From NCBI GenBank assembly GCA_024291935.2, contig CM044321.1, positions 59,204,985 to 59,268,984 on the forward strand: DNA of 64,000 bases, read 5' to 3'. Below are positions 63,250 through 64,000 of this stretch, piece after piece (the first letter of the stretch is position 1; each line of letters opens with the position of its first letter). Under the pieces are notes generated by a model. It was not told the origin of the DNA. It worked only from the letters and a program-made list of their open reading frames with translations, and searched no databases. The position numbers were made by a program, and so were the translations under genes. This DNA comes from Okapia johnstoni. Taxonomy: Eukaryota > Chordata > Mammalia > Artiodactyla > Giraffidae.

Positions 63250-64000
63250 ATGATTGATTTTTGAATGTTGAACTTTACATTCCTGGGATAAACTCTACTT
63301 GGTCTTTTCATATTTAGGATTGTGTTTTCCTGCCTAATATTTTGTTAAGGATTTTTGTATCTCTGTTCATGAGGGATATTGGTCTGTAGTTTTCCTTATT
63401 TGTAATATTTTGTCTAGTTTTGGTAACAGAGTAACACTGGCTTTGTTAAATGAGTTGGGGAATATTATCTCATCACCTGTTTTCTGAAAACATCGTTGTG
63501 AGATTATGTTGGACATAATTCACCAGTAAAGCCATTTGGCCTGTGATTTTTATTTTTTCTGAGAAAATTTTTAATTACTAGTTCAATTTCTATACTAGAC
63601 ATAGAACTATTCTAATTTTCTCCTTTTTCATGTGCCAGTTTTAGTAATTTATGTTTTTCAAGAAAGGTATCTGTTTCATCTAGTGTCAGATTCATTGGCA
63701 TAAGTTGCTTTTTATATTTTTACGTCTGTGAACCTGTAGTGATACTCCTTCTTTCGTACCTGCTTTGGTTATTTGTGTCTCTGTTGTCTTGATTATTCTC
63801 ATCAAATTGGGAACATTTCTGGCCAGTATTTCTTTAAATACTAGTCTGTACTTCACCCGTCCCCCTTTTTCTCTTCACCCCTTTGGTTTTGGGGACTCCA
63901 ATCCCAGGTATGCTAAACCACTTGATGTCTCTTAGGTCCTTTCATTGATTTCTGTTCTTCATGTTCAATTTTACTTTGTCTTTAGCATTTCATCTTCTAT
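63250..64000 (-). mobile_element. Antisense L1 ORF2 remnant, running off the window
   Basis: GAGGGATATTGGTCTGTAGT and TTTTGGTAACAGAGTAACAC are reversed L1 ORF2 signatures. It continues to the last base. Confidence 0.65.

Larger units (their letters stand above)
60416..64000. other. Intergenic region downstream of RNASEH2B
   Basis: Contains a reversed BovB piece, a Bov-tA, a sense BovB fragment and antisense L1, all listed. 60918-62359 is AT-rich with nothing I can assign. No exon of a next gene is recognised. Confidence 0.75.

Overview
This is mammalian nuclear DNA from a ruminant, most likely a bovid. The support is the density of ruminant-specific repeats: Bov-tA and BOV-A2 SINEs (several with clean target-site duplications and AGC tails), BovB/RTE LINE fragments with the AACTG-type tail, CHR SINEs, and a young bovine-type L1 3' end. 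No bacterial or phage features are present. Most long open frames here are translations of SINE, LINE or microsatellite DNA, not genes.

One cellular gene crosses the window on the + strand: RNASEH2B, the B subunit of the heterotrimeric ribonuclease H2. Nine coding exons can be placed to the base, with GT donors, AG acceptors and preserved phase: exon 2 (22879-22950), exon 4 (26863-26939), exon 5 (31257-31371), exon 6 (39869-39933), exon 7 (41756-41861), exon 8 (44790-44871), exon 9 (46243-46285), exon 10 (57492-57572) and exon 11 (59992-60099, stop TAG). The 3' UTR ends near an AATAAA at 60390. Exon 1 lies just left of the window; the CpG-rich first 300 bases look like the edge of its island. 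Exon 3 (108 bp in the human gene as I remember it) could not be found anywhere between exons 2 and 4. Exon 6 uses an acceptor that lies 9 bases inside the human exon.

Layout: 1-22878 is intron 1, with many SINEs, two L1 blocks, a Tigger-type DNA transposon remnant, MIRs and a duplicated AC microsatellite. 22951-26862 carries a 76-bp minisatellite in six copies. 26940-39868 (introns 4 and 5) holds two BovB pieces, L1 debris and SINEs. 39934-46242 is short introns with MIRs, SINEs and L1 ends. 46286-57491 (intron 9) is occupied largely by a decayed class I (gammaretrovirus-like) endogenous retrovirus at about 47490-55650. It has gag-pro-pol-env-LTR remnants on + and an inverted env-LTR piece at its left end, and is itself invaded by SINEs, a BovB fragment and an L1 3' end. 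60416-64000 is intergenic, with BovB, SINE and antisense L1.

I found no undescribed gene system. The observations most worth a second look are the absent exon 3, a patch of near-identity between the inverted retroviral arms that looks like gene conversion, the moved splice acceptor of exon 6, the G-rich minisatellite, and complementary BovB copies flanking exons 8-9. Family names and human exon boundaries come from memory; no alignment or database search was run.
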